From Gnetum montanum (lineage: Eukaryota; Streptophyta; Gnetopsida; Gnetales; Gnetaceae), in NCBI GenBank assembly GCA_015680685.1, contig MNCI01009279.1, positions 170,168 to 234,167 of the forward strand: a DNA stretch of 64,000 nt, in the 5' to 3' direction. The notes beneath the pieces were generated by a model. The model did no database searches, was not told the DNA's origin, and was given only the letters and a program-made list of their open reading frames with translations. Shown one piece after another: positions 48,507-59,733 of this stretch (positions within the stretch are counted from its first letter, which is position 1; every line of letters begins with the position of its first letter). The position numbers and the translations under genes are program-made.

Positions 48507-49410
48507 TGATGAGTGGTGAGGTATCCCTATGCTCAACTATACGAATATGAGTGTCCATGCACGATCCAGTCAAATTTCAAGGACTAAGTGCTTATGCGCT
48601 TTTATGGAATAAGGACAGGTTAGTCAATCATTGTCTTCCCAAGCTTACTTGTATAGCATGATTGTATAGTTAAGTAAACTTGAGGTATATGATTTTTATA
48701 TATTTTTATGTTTTATGGTCTGGTGCTACAAAGGGAGGAGAGAGATAACTAAGTAACTAATTTAATTTAACTACTCAACTATGCTTTAACTAGTCCTAAC
48801 ACCAGCATCCATTCTCACTTGTCGTGCACATCCTAAACCAATGCAACACTGCTGGGATTAGTTAATTTAACTATTCAACTATGCTTTAATTAGTCCTAAC
48901 ACCAGCATCCATTCTCACTTGTCGTACACATCCTGAACCAGTGCAACACTGCTGGGATTACCAAATGCTAATCGTTACTGGGTTACCAAGCATTACACAC
49001 ATGCTCGAAGTAATTGTATTGAGTGTCGTAACTTATGAGAGTTAGAGGGTGAGAGAGAGAACATTAATTAACTAAGGAAAGCATTAAATAACTGCAATTA
49101 ACATTAATTAATCTATTCTAGATGTTGCAAGGTTGCTGTACACAAGGTGCGCTCAAGTACACAATGCTTGAATGAGGATTCATTCACTTTATAACTCCTA
49201 CTGCGGGCATGCAGAAATAATTCAAAGTCTAAGAGGGAGAAAAGGCAAGAGTTTGGGTAAGGGGCTAAGACTAATTAACAAACTACTCAACAAAAACTAC
49301 TCCCAAACCAAGTGCGCCCACCTCTTATTTATAGGCGACAAAAGAGGCCTCGATATTGGATGCTCGATATCGTGGATGCAATATCGCATACCCGATATCG
49401 CGGCTCATCA
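48507..49410 (-). mobile_element. 5' LTR of element J
   Basis: 904 bp, TGATGAGTGG to CGGCTCATCA, followed by TCTTC. It differs from the 3' LTR by an internal 100-bp tandem duplication (48761-48960), small deletions, and fewer GATATC words in U3 (49349-49402). Confidence 0.9.
48761..48960. repeat. Tandem duplication of 100 bp in the J 5' LTR
   Basis: 48761-48860 and 48861-48960 are two nearly identical copies, both ending GCAACACTGCTGGGATTA. The 3' LTR has one copy, so it arose after insertion or during the last replication. Confidence 0.85.
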
Positions 49411-49415
49411 TCTTC

Positions 49416-50074
49416 TTAATCTACACTTGTGCTAATTGATGTGTATGGTTAAGTATGGTTGAGGCATAAAATATTTATTTTTATACTTTTTATTATTTTT
49501 ATCTTGCTTACTAAATGATTGAATGAATAAAGATTTAATACTTTAATTAACTAAGTAATTCACTATTTTATTAACTACCTAGCCTAATGTGGAGTATTCC
49601 CATTTTTCATACACATCTTGAATGTATATTAACATCGCTAGGTTACCAAGTGTATACTATTGGGCATACCAAGTATCCATTGTTGGGATTACCAAACATT
49701 AATTTATCATGCTTGAAGTGGTCATATTTATGTTGCTTACAAACAATAATATTAATTACTTAAGAACAAGAATGTAAATTGCATGTATAGTAAAGTTTTG
49801 AAAAGTAGAATTATGCTAGTCTAAGTGCTGTAATGGATAGAGAAAATCTTGATTTTATTGTTGTCTATGCAAATGTGTCAAGGTACATATGCACTTACAT
49901 AAAATGTTGTATAATCTCCTAGATCCATGTTGTAGACACTTAGAGGGAAAATATTCTAACTTTTGTGGAAACAAATTGCAAGGGTTTGTCTAAGCTATGA
50001 TCGACAAGTGCCATAAAAGTAAGTTGTGTTGATGGCCATGTGTCAACATAGCCTATCTTAGTGATGGTTCATCA
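49416..50074 (-). mobile_element. Solo LTR L, right part
   Basis: Continues 37474-37615 after element J and ends TTCATCA at 50074. The flanks ATTGA (37469-37473) and ATTGG (50075-50079) look like a target duplication with one later change. No internal sequence is attached, so it is a solo LTR. It lies about 0.7 kb upstream of the glyoxal oxidase gene. Confidence 0.78.
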
Positions 50075-50790
50075 ATTGGTCATTAGGACGCTCGAGAAGC
50101 CAAGACAAAAGCCAAAATGCCACTATTTATAGGTGAGAAATACTAGAGTGACGACGTTGAATTTTTGTCCCGCATTTTATTCCAAGTTATACAATACTTT
50201 ATTTGGTCTATATATTTTGAAGGCAAAAATTACGATCCGGGCAAAGTATGTTCCCGTTGGGACGAACTGCTACAATATAGTAGTATAAGCGGGATTCCGA
50301 TCGTGGAGGTAAAATTGGGGCTACATGGGTTGGGACGGGATGCAAATCACAGGACATAAAATAAACCAAAATAGGATTGTAAGGGTTAGCTTGACAGCAA
50401 CGTTACGAATTGTCCATTGTGCACTGACAACCAAAGGCCCACATGCCCGTCTCTATTCATCCCGTGATACATTCCATTACCATTGTTATCCACTGACAAA
50501 CTCGCGCGCTTTCTTAAAAAACTGACCGTGACTGCTTCATTTCGTCGGGAGCCGCGCGTCGACGGTAGCCACTGAAGAATAGCCGACGTCCAGGCCAGAC
50601 TCCACCACCACTCCGTCTACACCCCTGTTACAGTGGATTCAGCCAACGCCGCCCACCAAATCCCTGCATTCTCTGCGGTCCGGCACGGCCCCAGGTTTTT
50701 AGCCAGGCCAATGCACCACTAAAATACTCGGCACAACATAAATCCTGCACCCATAAAAACAAAAACTCGCTCCCTGCGTAGTCACCAGAC
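50075..50790 (+). promoter_or_regulatory. Upstream region of the glyoxal oxidase gene
   Basis: GC content rises sharply after about 50520. Candidate elements are a CCAAT at 50708-50712 and weak TATA-like ACATAAAT (50736-50743) and CATAAAA (50752-50758). No strong TATAAA is present. There is no ORF of note. The region begins directly at the solo LTR. Confidence 0.4.
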
Positions 50791-51372
50791 ATGGCTCTCA
50801 TCATCATCCACACTCCTGGTACAACTACTACGTTACTCGTTTTGCTAAGCTTGGTTCTCATGCTGCAGGCGCAGCAGCAACAATCAGGCAGCGGCGGCAC
50901 ATGGCTTCGAGTAATGAACAACTCGGGTGTATCAGCCATGCATATGGCGCTCCTGCCCAACAACAAGGTACTGCTTTTGGACCGCACCAACGCAGGGTCC
51001 TCCAACATTTCGTTGCCCGCAAACCGCTGCCTCACCTTCGACGCCACACAAGACTGCACGGCGCACGCCGTACTGTACGACATCGCCCGCAACAGCGTGA
51101 GGCCTCTGACGTTGCTGTCCGATACGTGGTGCTCCAGCGGCGGCCTCTTGCCCGACGCCACACTCCTGCAAACCGGCGGCTACGGCGTCGGTGACCACGC
51201 CGTTCGCCGCCTGCCACCCACATCCACTGCCGATTGGGCCGAGAACCGCTCCGGCCTCGCCGTGCGTCGCTGGTACGCCTCCAACCACATTCTCCCGGAC
51301 GGCTCCTTCGTCGTCGTCGGCGGCCGCCGCCAATTCAGCTACGAATTCGTGCCGCCCCGCACCAACACCAAA

Positions 51373-51405
<33 letters not shown>

Positions 51406-52485
51406 CCTGTTCTGGTCTACGATCTGCCGCTGTTGCGCCACAGCTTGGATCCGTCGGAGAACAATCTGTACCCGTTCGTGCACCTGCTGCCCGACGGCAA
51501 CCTCTTCATCTTCGCAAACCGCGACTCCTTGGTGCTGGACTACAACACCCACCGCGTCGTGCGCACGTACCCGGCCATCCCGGGTGAGTCGCGCAACTAC
51601 CCCGCTTCCGGATCCGCCGTGCTGCTGCCGCTGCGGGCCACCGCCGCCGCTGCCGAGGTTCTCATCTGCGGCGGCGCGCCCGCCAACGCCATGGACAACG
51701 CCAGGAACGCCACCTTCGTTCCGGCCTCGGCCACGTGCGGCCGCCTGCGCGTGACGGGTCCCCCCGACCCCGACGGCGCCGGCGCCGCATGGGAAATGCA
51801 AACAATGCCGCTGCGGCGCGTGACGGGGGACATGCTGCTCCTGCCCAGCGGGGAAATCCTGGTTCTCAACGGCGCCGCGCGGGGGAGCGCCGGCTGGGAC
51901 TCCGCCGTGGACGCCGTGCGGACGCCGGTTCTGTACAGTCCAGACGCGCGCGTGTTCACGCAGCTGAGCTCCGCGCCGACGGAGCGCATGTACCACTCGT
52001 CGGCTGCGGTGTTGCCGGACGCGCGGGTGCTGGTGGGCGGCAGCAACCCGCACAGGCGCTACACCTTTTCCGGTGTGAGGTACCCGACGCAGCTGACGCT
52101 CGATGTTTTCTCGCCGCCGTATCTGGACAGGGCCGCGCTGCCGCTGCGGCCGTATAACGTGTCGGCGTCGCCGGCGGTGCTCAAATACGGGGGCACCTTC
52201 CATGTGCGTTTCAGCGTGGCCCGGTTTGCCGGCAGTACCAAGGCGGTGCAGGCGTCGCTCATGGCGCCGACGTTCGCCACGCACGGGTACAGCATGAACC
52301 AGCGCCTCGTGTTTTTGGACGTTGTTAGGTTTGAAGACGTGGACGCTCAAGTTCTGTCTCGGCAGTCTTTCAGTTTGACGGCTGCAACACCGGCGAACTC
52401 GTCGGTGGCACCGCCTGGCTTCTATGTTCTGTTCGTCGTGCACGCTGGCGTTCCCAGCCGCGGCCTCTGGGTCTCCATCGGCTGA
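50791..52485 (+). CDS. GLOX: Glyoxal oxidase-like (aldehyde oxidase GLOX) protein, secreted
   Basis: Complete single-exon gene of 564 codons, usual length for plant GLOX proteins. Copper-radical oxidases of this family oxidise small aldehydes with O2, releasing H2O2, in the cell wall; plant members have been linked to pollen and wall processes. A signal peptide is visible (about 1-27, cleavage LQA-Q). The glyoxal oxidase N-terminal propeller domain spans about 50-290 and continues to about 430; the DUF1929 C-terminal domain covers about 455-563. Expected active-site residues are present: C114 in DTWCSSGG and Y162 in RRWYAS (thioether pair), Y401 and H402 in ERMYHSSA, and H498 in THGYSMNQR. 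Oddities are an 11-serine run at 195-205 from alternating TCC/TCG codons and strongly GC-rich third positions. The start is the first ATG and gives the signal peptide. Function in this plant is inferred. Confidence 0.95.
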
Positions 52486-53492
52486 CTGAGGCCTCTGGTC
52501 ACGGGATCATTTGTCCCTGGGGCTCTCCGCTCTCCATTATTCTGTTCTGACATTTCACGAGACGAATAAGGGGGTAAATCGTTCCCGTGCCCACTCTGAC
52601 GGCAGCGCTGTTGATATGACCCTCTTCTGCGGCAGGTATTGATTTTGGGATGGCAATGAAGTAGGAGCAGCTTAAACAAAAACACAACTTAAACAAAGCC
52701 CACCACATGTGATGGTGCACTGAGAATTTTTTTATAAGACAAGAGGTTTCGATTATCATACTAACATAACGCTACCAATTTGAACTCGAATGCGTCGGAA
52801 GTCTTATCATTTTAAAATGGAACAAAAGCATCTTGGAGAGTCCATGGATGAGCAAAAGCTTAAATTTTGTAAATGGCTATATTTAACCTCAAACCTATAC
52901 TTTCTAACTTGAGAAACAAGTAACTTAATATCTTTGAAGAAAAGTTTAAAATATCAAAAATTCAAATAAATAAATAACAATTCAATGAAACTAAAGCCAT
53001 TTATGGAAATTGATGAGGTATATGGTGGCAATTTCATATACCTTTGTATGCACACTTTGTTTATAATCTAGGTTAGGTCTCAAAGAGTTGTGCTAGGCTA
53101 TCTAGGCATGTCTTGTGGTGTTCACTTTTCCTTGTCAAAACCATGTCCTAACATTTCTCAAAGATTTCAAACTTCTTTCAAGTTTGGGGAAGTCAATAGG
53201 AACACATGTTCTTAACCTCGACTTTATTTGTAAGTGAAATCAAGTTTTAATCATGAAGGAATATGCTACCATCCTATGGCTAACACAGCTTCTACATTGC
53301 CTTCTCAATGCAAACACATCCCCTTAACCATTTCAGTGAAATGTGATTAGAAAAGTGATTGAAAAGTAACCTATGAACTATAAATACAAGACTTGGGGCT
53401 TATTTCACATCGCATTTTTCTAGTTTGTTTCCTTCGTCTTTCAAGAGAAAAGAGCTTCTCCTCCCTTACATAACTGTGTTTCTCTTTATAAG
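52486..53492. other. 3' flank of the glyoxal oxidase gene
   Basis: No gene seen. GC content drops within 150 bp of the stop codon. A GAATAAG at 52564 could act as a poly-A signal. The rest is AT-rich single-copy-looking sequence. Confidence 0.4.
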
Positions 53493-53555
53493 TTGTGTGT
53501 TTGTGTGTTTGTGTGTGTGTGTGTGTGTTTTTTTCTTTCTTTCTTTCTTTCTTTT
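53493..53555. repeat. Compound microsatellite (GT)n and (TTTC)n
   Basis: GTGT runs with interspersed TTTG, followed by five TTTC units, ending about 50 bp before the LTR of element G. Confidence 0.9.
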
Positions 53556-53607
53556 CAATCATAACTTCCGCATGCACTAAGACTATCAAATTGTTGTCAT
53601 GCTTTTG

Positions 53608-54557
53608 TGATGAGCAGTGAAGGTACCCTTATGCTCAACCATACAAATCACAAAGCGTTCACACACAATCCAATCGAATTCCATGGACTCTCTAGTTTCC
53701 GATGCATTAGTCTTCTAGGAAGTAAATCTTGCCCTAAGGTCGTTCATTGTCTTCCCAATTACACTTGTGAAGTACAAAGGTATGGTTAAGTGTAATTGAG
53801 GCATATGATTTTTGTCATTTTATGTTTTATGTTCTTTGGTGCTTGAAGAGAGAGAGATAAAGTAATTTAATGACTAATTTGATTTAACTAACTAACTAGT
53901 CTCTAGCTAATCCTAACATAAGCATCCAATCCCACTTTTTGTACACGTATTGAACCCACATATCCACTGTTGGGTTACCAAGCACTACGCTACTGGGTGC
54001 ACCAAGCAATAACGCTGTTGGTATTACCAAGCGAATACATGTTATGTTCGAAGTGGTTGTACTTATGTATTTAATCTATCTAGCTTATCTCACTTAATTA
54101 GCTTAATTATTGAAAAAACATTAAATAATAAACTGAAAGCATTTAATGCATGAATAAATATCTAAACTATCCCGAATGCTGCAAGGTTTATCAAGAAGCT
54201 CGTCTTTATTGTCATACACACTATTGTGCTCAAGTACAACAATGCTTGAATAAAGATCCGTACACTCAATGACTACTGCTACAAGCACTCGAGAAAAATA
54301 TTCTAACTTTCAAATGTAAAAACTACAAGAGTTTAGCTACTATTATGAATTGAATGTCCATAAACATGCCTAGGAGCTCATATTTATAGTTTTTGCACTA
54401 GGGTTGCATCAATGAGGCCTCATCAATATAGCACATGCTACGTCAATGTGGCCTCATTGACAGGGCAACACCACACAAACGGGGCCCCATTGATGAGGGC
54501 CCATTGACAAGGCTGCATCAACAAGGGTCCATCGACATGACACTTTGACGCTAATCA
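53608..54557 (-). mobile_element. 3' LTR of element G
   Basis: 950 bp, minus orientation, from TGATGAGCAG (53608) to TAATCA (54557). On the minus strand it is preceded by the polypurine tract CATGGAGGTA. The U3 (54400-54545) is an array of short inverted and direct repeats (GCATCAATGAGGCCTCATCAAT type) upstream of the TATA region near 54388. Confidence 0.85.
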
Positions 54558-54764
54558 TACCTCCATGACTAAATGAAAACTCATCCTCGAGTTCTTTTAC
54601 AAAATTAAAAACTCTTAACAAAACAACTAACTTGACAAAACTGAGTGCCCAAGTGTACAAATCAACAAATAACAAAAAAGTATAGTGTTCATGACACAAA
54701 ATTGAACACCATGATGTGATTACAAAAATTTGGACAACACATCCTCTAACGATGTGAAGATGGT
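54558..54764 (-). other. Polypurine tract and 3' UTR of element G
   Basis: The minus-strand polypurine tract (GTCATGGAGGTA) is at 54558-54569. It is followed upward by the family words ACTCATCCTCGAG and GTGTTCATGACAC, matching the 3' end of the extra ORF region in C (4560-4680). It is interrupted by element D at 54764/54765 and continues at 60822. Confidence 0.7.
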
Positions 54765-55694
54765 TGATGAATCGTGGTTTGTCAGATGCTGGTATCGAAC
54801 CCTCGTTAACCAGGTGCTGATATCGAACCCTTGATATATGATGAGCCCCAATATAGGACCCCCATTATTGGACTCCCGATATCGCAACCGTGATATCGCA
54901 TATGCGATATTGTAGTTCCCATGTGAGCCTATAGATACACAATGGGGCTCACGGGAAATAGTTAGTTTTTCAATAGCCAATTTAGTGTTAGAGCAGAGTC
55001 TTTTTGTCATTTGTTCCTCTCAACCCTCTCTCCTAGTGCATGCCCGTAGTGTGATGATTGTAATTGTACAACACCTTAATTCGAGTGTGACGTACTTGGA
55101 CACACACATGACCAAAAATAAAGATCGAGATTGCTTCATCATTGAAGCATTCACTTAGTTTAATTATTTAATTGTTATTGTTATTTATTGCTTTCGTAGT
55201 TAATATCTCTTCACCCTAAACTCCTTAAACGTGGAATGAGAATAACTTAATCATGAGCATTTAAGTGTGACTACTTGGTATCCTAGTAGCTTACCTAGGC
55301 CATGCGCTTGGTAATCCTAGTGGTAGTTGTGCACGAGGTCCAAGATGTGTATGGATGATTAAGGAATGGATGCTCATTGCACTTAGGCTAGTTTAGATTC
55401 TCTCCCCCTATCTCCTATTAGCTTAACTCTCTCTCCCTTTTCCTCTTAGCTTAGTTAAAGTTATTTTCCATTGCCTCCAGGAGTAGCACTAGTTTAGGAC
55501 CACATAATACACCTCACTCTGGACTAAACCATATGTGACAAAGCAAATACTAGTCTAGGTGGGAAGATAGTGAACTGTGATCTGCGAGTAACTATCTAGA
55601 TACCACAACTAGCCTATCTACAGAGCTTGATTGGATCATGCGTGAAACACTCGTATTTGTATGGTTGAATGTAGGGGTACCTTGTCACTCATCA
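54765..55694 (+). mobile_element. 5' LTR of element D
   Basis: 930 bp, TGATGAATCG to CACTCATCA. The U3 has GATATCG repeats and the dyad TGATATCGCATATGCGATATT (about 54891-54911) just upstream of a promoter box that reads CCTATAGATA (CCTATAAATA in the 3' LTR). Below the TATA box the two LTRs agree at roughly nine of ten positions by eye. Confidence 0.9.
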
Positions 55695-55695
55695 T

Positions 55696-55713
55696 TGGCG
55701 CCGTTGTCGATGA
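55696..55713 (+). other. Primer binding site of element D
   Basis: TGGCGCCGTTGTCGATGA, one base after the LTR. Its first 11 bases match the complement of the tRNA-Asp 3' end exactly. Confidence 0.85.
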
Positions 55714-55827
55714 AGGTGTTAGTTATTTACATTAGTTATATCATACAAGATCGTTGTAATAAAGCATTCACAATATATCTGTTAGAAAAGAAATTAATTT
55801 TAATTAAGTCACACACTGTTCACAACA

Positions 55828-56976
55828 ATGTCTCTCTCACAAGACTCTGATAATGCAACAACTAGTAAGGCAATTCATTGGAGAACCAACAAATTATATA
55901 ATTATGAAGATGAAGTTTGGAGTACCCAATCTAATGTAGGGGTTTCATATGAACATAAACGAAGACAACATCGTCCCAACTCACGAATGCATAACATACC
56001 TAGTGACGATGAACCCCTACTGGCCACTACAAGCTTAACGCATATACAAGAGGCTATTCAAATATCCTGCAGGCATCGTAAGGAAAGCCATCTACCCACG
56101 CTTGACTTAAACAAATTTCCCAAGTTCTCAAGAGGCTATGAATTAGATCCGAAACAACATTTACGAGCCTTCTACAATGCTTGTGCATGGAACAACATTG
56201 ATAATGGATGGCAAAAACTTAAGCTCTTTCCTATGACACTCATTGGCCACGCAAAAGTATGGTATAGGTCCTTAAAGACCAAAATCAATTCAACATTGGT
56301 CAAAAATGGTAGAACTCTTCAATGAAAGATATCAAACTTATGCAAGAGTGTCAACCTTGAGGAGACAAATCCAAGAGTGGAAACAAGCACAACATGAATC
56401 CTTGGACATGGCCTTAGAAAGATATTATGCATTGTTAAACAATTGCCCAGGCCATGAGTTCTCTGAGGAAAGGCTAATGTACCACATCATTGATGGGCTT
56501 CATAACAAAACAAGGGAGACCGTTGGGATATATGCCCAAGGCCAACTATACGAGCTATGAACCCACCAACTCCAAGAGCTTATTAAGCAGGTAGCAAAAG
56601 AAAAAGGGGAGTTAGCTAAATGGGAGAATGTTGAGAAATCTCAACAGGACCAAAATCCCAATCTAACAAGGGTCCATAATCATGCAGAGGAGAAATCAAC
56701 TCACCTTAAGGAGGTGGAATCATATTTGCCAATACTACAATCATTGGATGAAGTTGAGGCAAAGATCAACAGGATGATGGAATGGATACATGAAAAATGT
56801 GGAGAATATGGCAACATTATTGGAGATAGAGTTATGACAACCCAAGAAATAGGATAAAACACCTTTAGGCAATTGGAAAGAAGGGTTGAAGAGAATAAGA
56901 ACTTAACTACCAATCATACATTTCAATGTAACATTTGCCTATACGATCACCCCAAGGGCCAATGTCCAATATTGTC
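55828..56976 (+). pseudogene. Gag of element D, short form, one frameshift
   Basis: The best preserved gag here. The first frame (55828-56325) reads MSLSQDSDNATTSKAIHW, then LDLNKFPKFSRGYELDPKQH and WQKLKLFPMTLIGHAKVWY, the capsid core. The second frame (from 56306) continues with MVELFNERYQTYARVSTLRR and ERLMYHIIDGL, so one frameshift lies near 56310. A single TGA or TAA interrupts later parts. The knuckle CNICLYDHPKGQC near 56930 is complete (CX2CX3HX4C). The sequence stops at an N (56977); the true continuation is hidden in the inverted segment that follows. As a gag donor lacking pol, it would depend on enzymes of autonomous relatives. Confidence 0.82.
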
Positions 56977-56977
56977 N

Positions 56978-57272
56978 TTTGAACATAGTATTTCTACACG
57001 GACTCTCGATGCAACATTCCTTCCCAATGCTTCTGTAAATGTGACAATATTGGACATTGGCCCTTGGGGTGATCGTATAGGCAAATGTTACATTGAAATG
57101 TATGATTGGTAGTTAAGTTCTTATTCTCTTCAACCCTTCTTTCCAATTGCCTAAAGGTGTTTTATCCTATTTCTTGGGTTGTCATAACTCTATCTCCAAT
57201 AATGTTGCCATATTCTCCACATTTTTCATGTATCCATTCCATCATCCTGTTGATCTTTGCCTCAACTTCATC
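56978..57272 (-). repeat. Inverted segment between two single Ns in gag of D
   Basis: 57042-57272 is the reverse complement of 56749-56976 with the same residues (both read MVVKFLFSSTLLSNC on opposite strands). Read on the minus strand, 57041-56978 continues gag past the knuckle, matching element B at about 2440-2360. The contig is evidently present in the wrong orientation. Confidence 0.85.
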
Positions 57273-57273
57273 N

Positions 57274-57436
57274 AAAGGTTTTGCACCACAGCACCAACCC
57301 ACAAACGTTACTTGTGCTTCTACTATCAACAATAGTGGAAATCCTCCACAACATCGAAGGCATCACTTTTTTAGATGTGACCGTCTAAAGGGGCACCTTA
57401 GTTCCAAAACCACTGCATCCGCCAACTTAGCATAAG
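57274..57436 (+). pseudogene. Gag C-terminal tail of element D
   Basis: Reads KGFAPQHQPTNVTCASTINN, then PPQHRRHHFFRCD, equivalent to the tail of gag in B (2110-1930). The stop is at 57436. Confidence 0.6.
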
Positions 57437-59113
57437 TCCAACACTGTGGTGCATCTTCCTCTTCGAACCCAATGCCTCATGTTACCTTATCATGGCCATC
57501 ACTTAATACTCCAACAACTATGCAGCCCAATGAATATAGCCACATGGGGAGACATGTTGATCTTTGCATACCATCTTAAGGTCGCAAGTACCATAATGGA
57601 TCAACTCCTTATAAATTAACCACATCTCATAAATTGTCCCACTATGTCAACTCTAATCAAGTGTGTGAACCCCAATGGGGTAAGTATGATCGGGTCCCAA
57701 TATTTTCAACATGCAAGGATCCCAACCTTCCATTTATTAATTCTAGCCATGCTCAACCATTTAGCTATGGGGGCTATCCTCCATTCTAACAACACAGAAT
57801 TAATAAATGTTTTTCCGTTTCTTTAATTTTTCAACTTTTTATTTTCTAGTTCTTCAGCTTTTAATTTATTACTTTATCTTTTTGTCTTTTTATCTTTTTA
57901 TGAGTAATCTCATCTATGAATAAAGCACTCATGTGACTCATTGGTTGAGGTGTTGTTCTATGCTATCAAGTCTTAGGTGACTAATTATTTGGACAGTGAG
58001 CCCACAACATCCACTCACTCATTCTATTAATAAGAGGTTCTACTCTGGGTACGATGATATTTTTGACATCATTAAAACTTAAAGTAATCTTGTGCTCATT
58101 ATACCTAGAGTGAATAAGGATGGACCAAGAGGGAATGGCCAAGGTGTGACATTAAGGGGACTTATGGATTCTCTTTGGTGACATCTGTAGGAGTTATCAT
58201 GTAGCTTGGTTGTATTAAGATCCTTGTAGATCTAATGAAAAATGAGAGTAAGCATAATCAAAAGGTACTCAATTAAGGAAACTCAATGCTATTCTAGGGG
58301 GTTCCACTGGAAAGACATGCACCCATGCTTGAAGGTAGGCGACTTCTCTAGATTAAGCATTTCAAAAAAAAAAACAAAAACATGTGTAACGCCAAGTGAT
58401 CGTACGCCTTACTGTCATGGTGCTCTTATGGTTGGCCATCATTGGATGAAGCAATGCGATGTCATTAATCAAAGGAATGGACTTGGTCCTGATTTATGAG
58501 CGACAAGTTAATGACACATTAATCATGCCTTACATTGAGGATTCATTGTGCCCTGAGTCAGTTACCTCATGTTCCAATCTCTACAATCGCTTCTACAATT
58601 CACCTCATCTCGTTGTTCATGAATTTGTGACTCGTGTCTTGTGTAGCATTGAATTCATACCTCATCACGGTGATATCTACATATGTGTGTTCTGTGGAAC
58701 GAGTGTGGATTACATTTAACCCTTCTAGTACCTATGGACATTTTAAGGTGTGGTTACACAAGGGCATTATAGGTTGGAACTTACTTTGGTGAGGACCCAC
58801 TTGCGTGAATTTTGTAATTTATACTTGTTGCACACCACCACATCATTTTATTCCCTCTAAGTACTTCATTGCCAAATCTATTCTTTCCTTTGTCATCATT
58901 TTATCAAACGTTCCTCAAAATCAGGTACTTTTATGTGTCACCTAAAAAAACTAGATCCGACATTAAACTTTTAGGGCAACTTCCTTGAAAAATTTCTAAT
59001 TCTAAAATCACACTAAGCAAAAAATTGAACATTTATTAAAGGTAATGAGTAAGGTATAAAAAAATTGAACTTCTCTCAATAACCTTACTAACAATTGATC
59101 TTTGTGTGATTAT
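57437..59113 (+). other. 3' noncoding region of element D
   Basis: Follows gag directly; matches 1130-1925 of B and, further on, the family block GGTGAGGACCCACTTGCG (58785-58803). A trace of the AAAGACATG block lies at 58310. ORFs of 60-86 codons here show no family features. GATTATAG|ATGG at the end is the acceptor-like site shared with C and J. Confidence 0.6.
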
Positions 59114-59560
59114 AGATGGCCCCTAAAAGAGGACAATAAGGAGGACCTTCTCAAGGTGGAACTAAACATCTGGGGGGAGGCAAAGACTAAGGACCTCATG
59201 TAGAACATGTAGAGTAGGAGGCATAATCATTCAGCATCTATCAAGGACCTCCTGTCACTGCACAATATGGCCAAGAAAAAGGTGGAGAGGTCAAGGCCCA
59301 AGCCTATGAAGAGGAATGACAACTATTTGTGACATAGCATGTCAAGGCCAATCAAGTGTTCCCGCAGCTACCATGTCCATGGAAAATGTTGACTCCATCA
59401 AACATTGGAACATCAGCATGAATGACTCATAATCCTTGGATAGAAGAGGAGAAACGTCAGGTGCTTCTTCAATGGTATCAATCTTAGGAGCCTGGTGCGC
59501 AGGACAAAGGAAAAGCACCCATGGAGGAACCACTGCCACATGGAACCATATGAGTTCTAA
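59114..59560 (+). pseudogene. Extra-ORF remnant of element D
   Basis: The start ATGGCCCCTAAAAGAGG reads MAPKRGQ, stop, GGPSQGG. The C-terminal words (GKAPMEEPLPHG) follow after about 130 codons, so the plant transposon-like domain and most coiled coil are deleted. Stops at former Q codons are frequent. Confidence 0.5.
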
Positions 59561-59733
59561 TAAAGTTTTGTAATTTTTTGTCTATGTCCCAATTTTTTTT
59601 TGTTCAATCCCACACTGTGGCATGAATAATTCCTAGTTGGTCAATAATCCAATACCTATCCACTGTGTAATCAATTAGACTCATTCTCATTTTGTTTAAC
59701 TCAAGGATGAGTTGTTATTCTATCGTGGGGGTA

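Larger units (their letters stand above)
37616..49410 (-). mobile_element. Element J, Athila-like, complete, inserted into solo LTR L
   Basis: Two LTRs in minus orientation, flanked by a perfect target duplication TCTTC (37611-37615 and 49411-49415). The interior holds, in order on the minus strand, primer site, gag, protease, reverse transcriptase, RNase H, integrase, noncoding region and a stub of the extra ORF, then the polypurine tract. A 2.07 kb foreign insertion lies in gag. Coding parts are decayed but less than in C or F. Confidence 0.9.

Noticed and set aside
50628-51161. 177-codon minus-strand ORF over the gene start
   Set aside because: Shadow of the GC-rich coding strand; no family features.
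50932-52443. 503-codon open frame antisense to the glyoxal oxidase gene
   Set aside because: It arises from GC-rich third positions of the sense gene; its translation is R-, G-, H- and V-rich low complexity without domains.
56701-57435. Two identical 70- to 109-codon ORFs (MVVKFLFSS...) on opposite strands
   Set aside because: They are antisense to gag and duplicated by the inverted contig; not genes.
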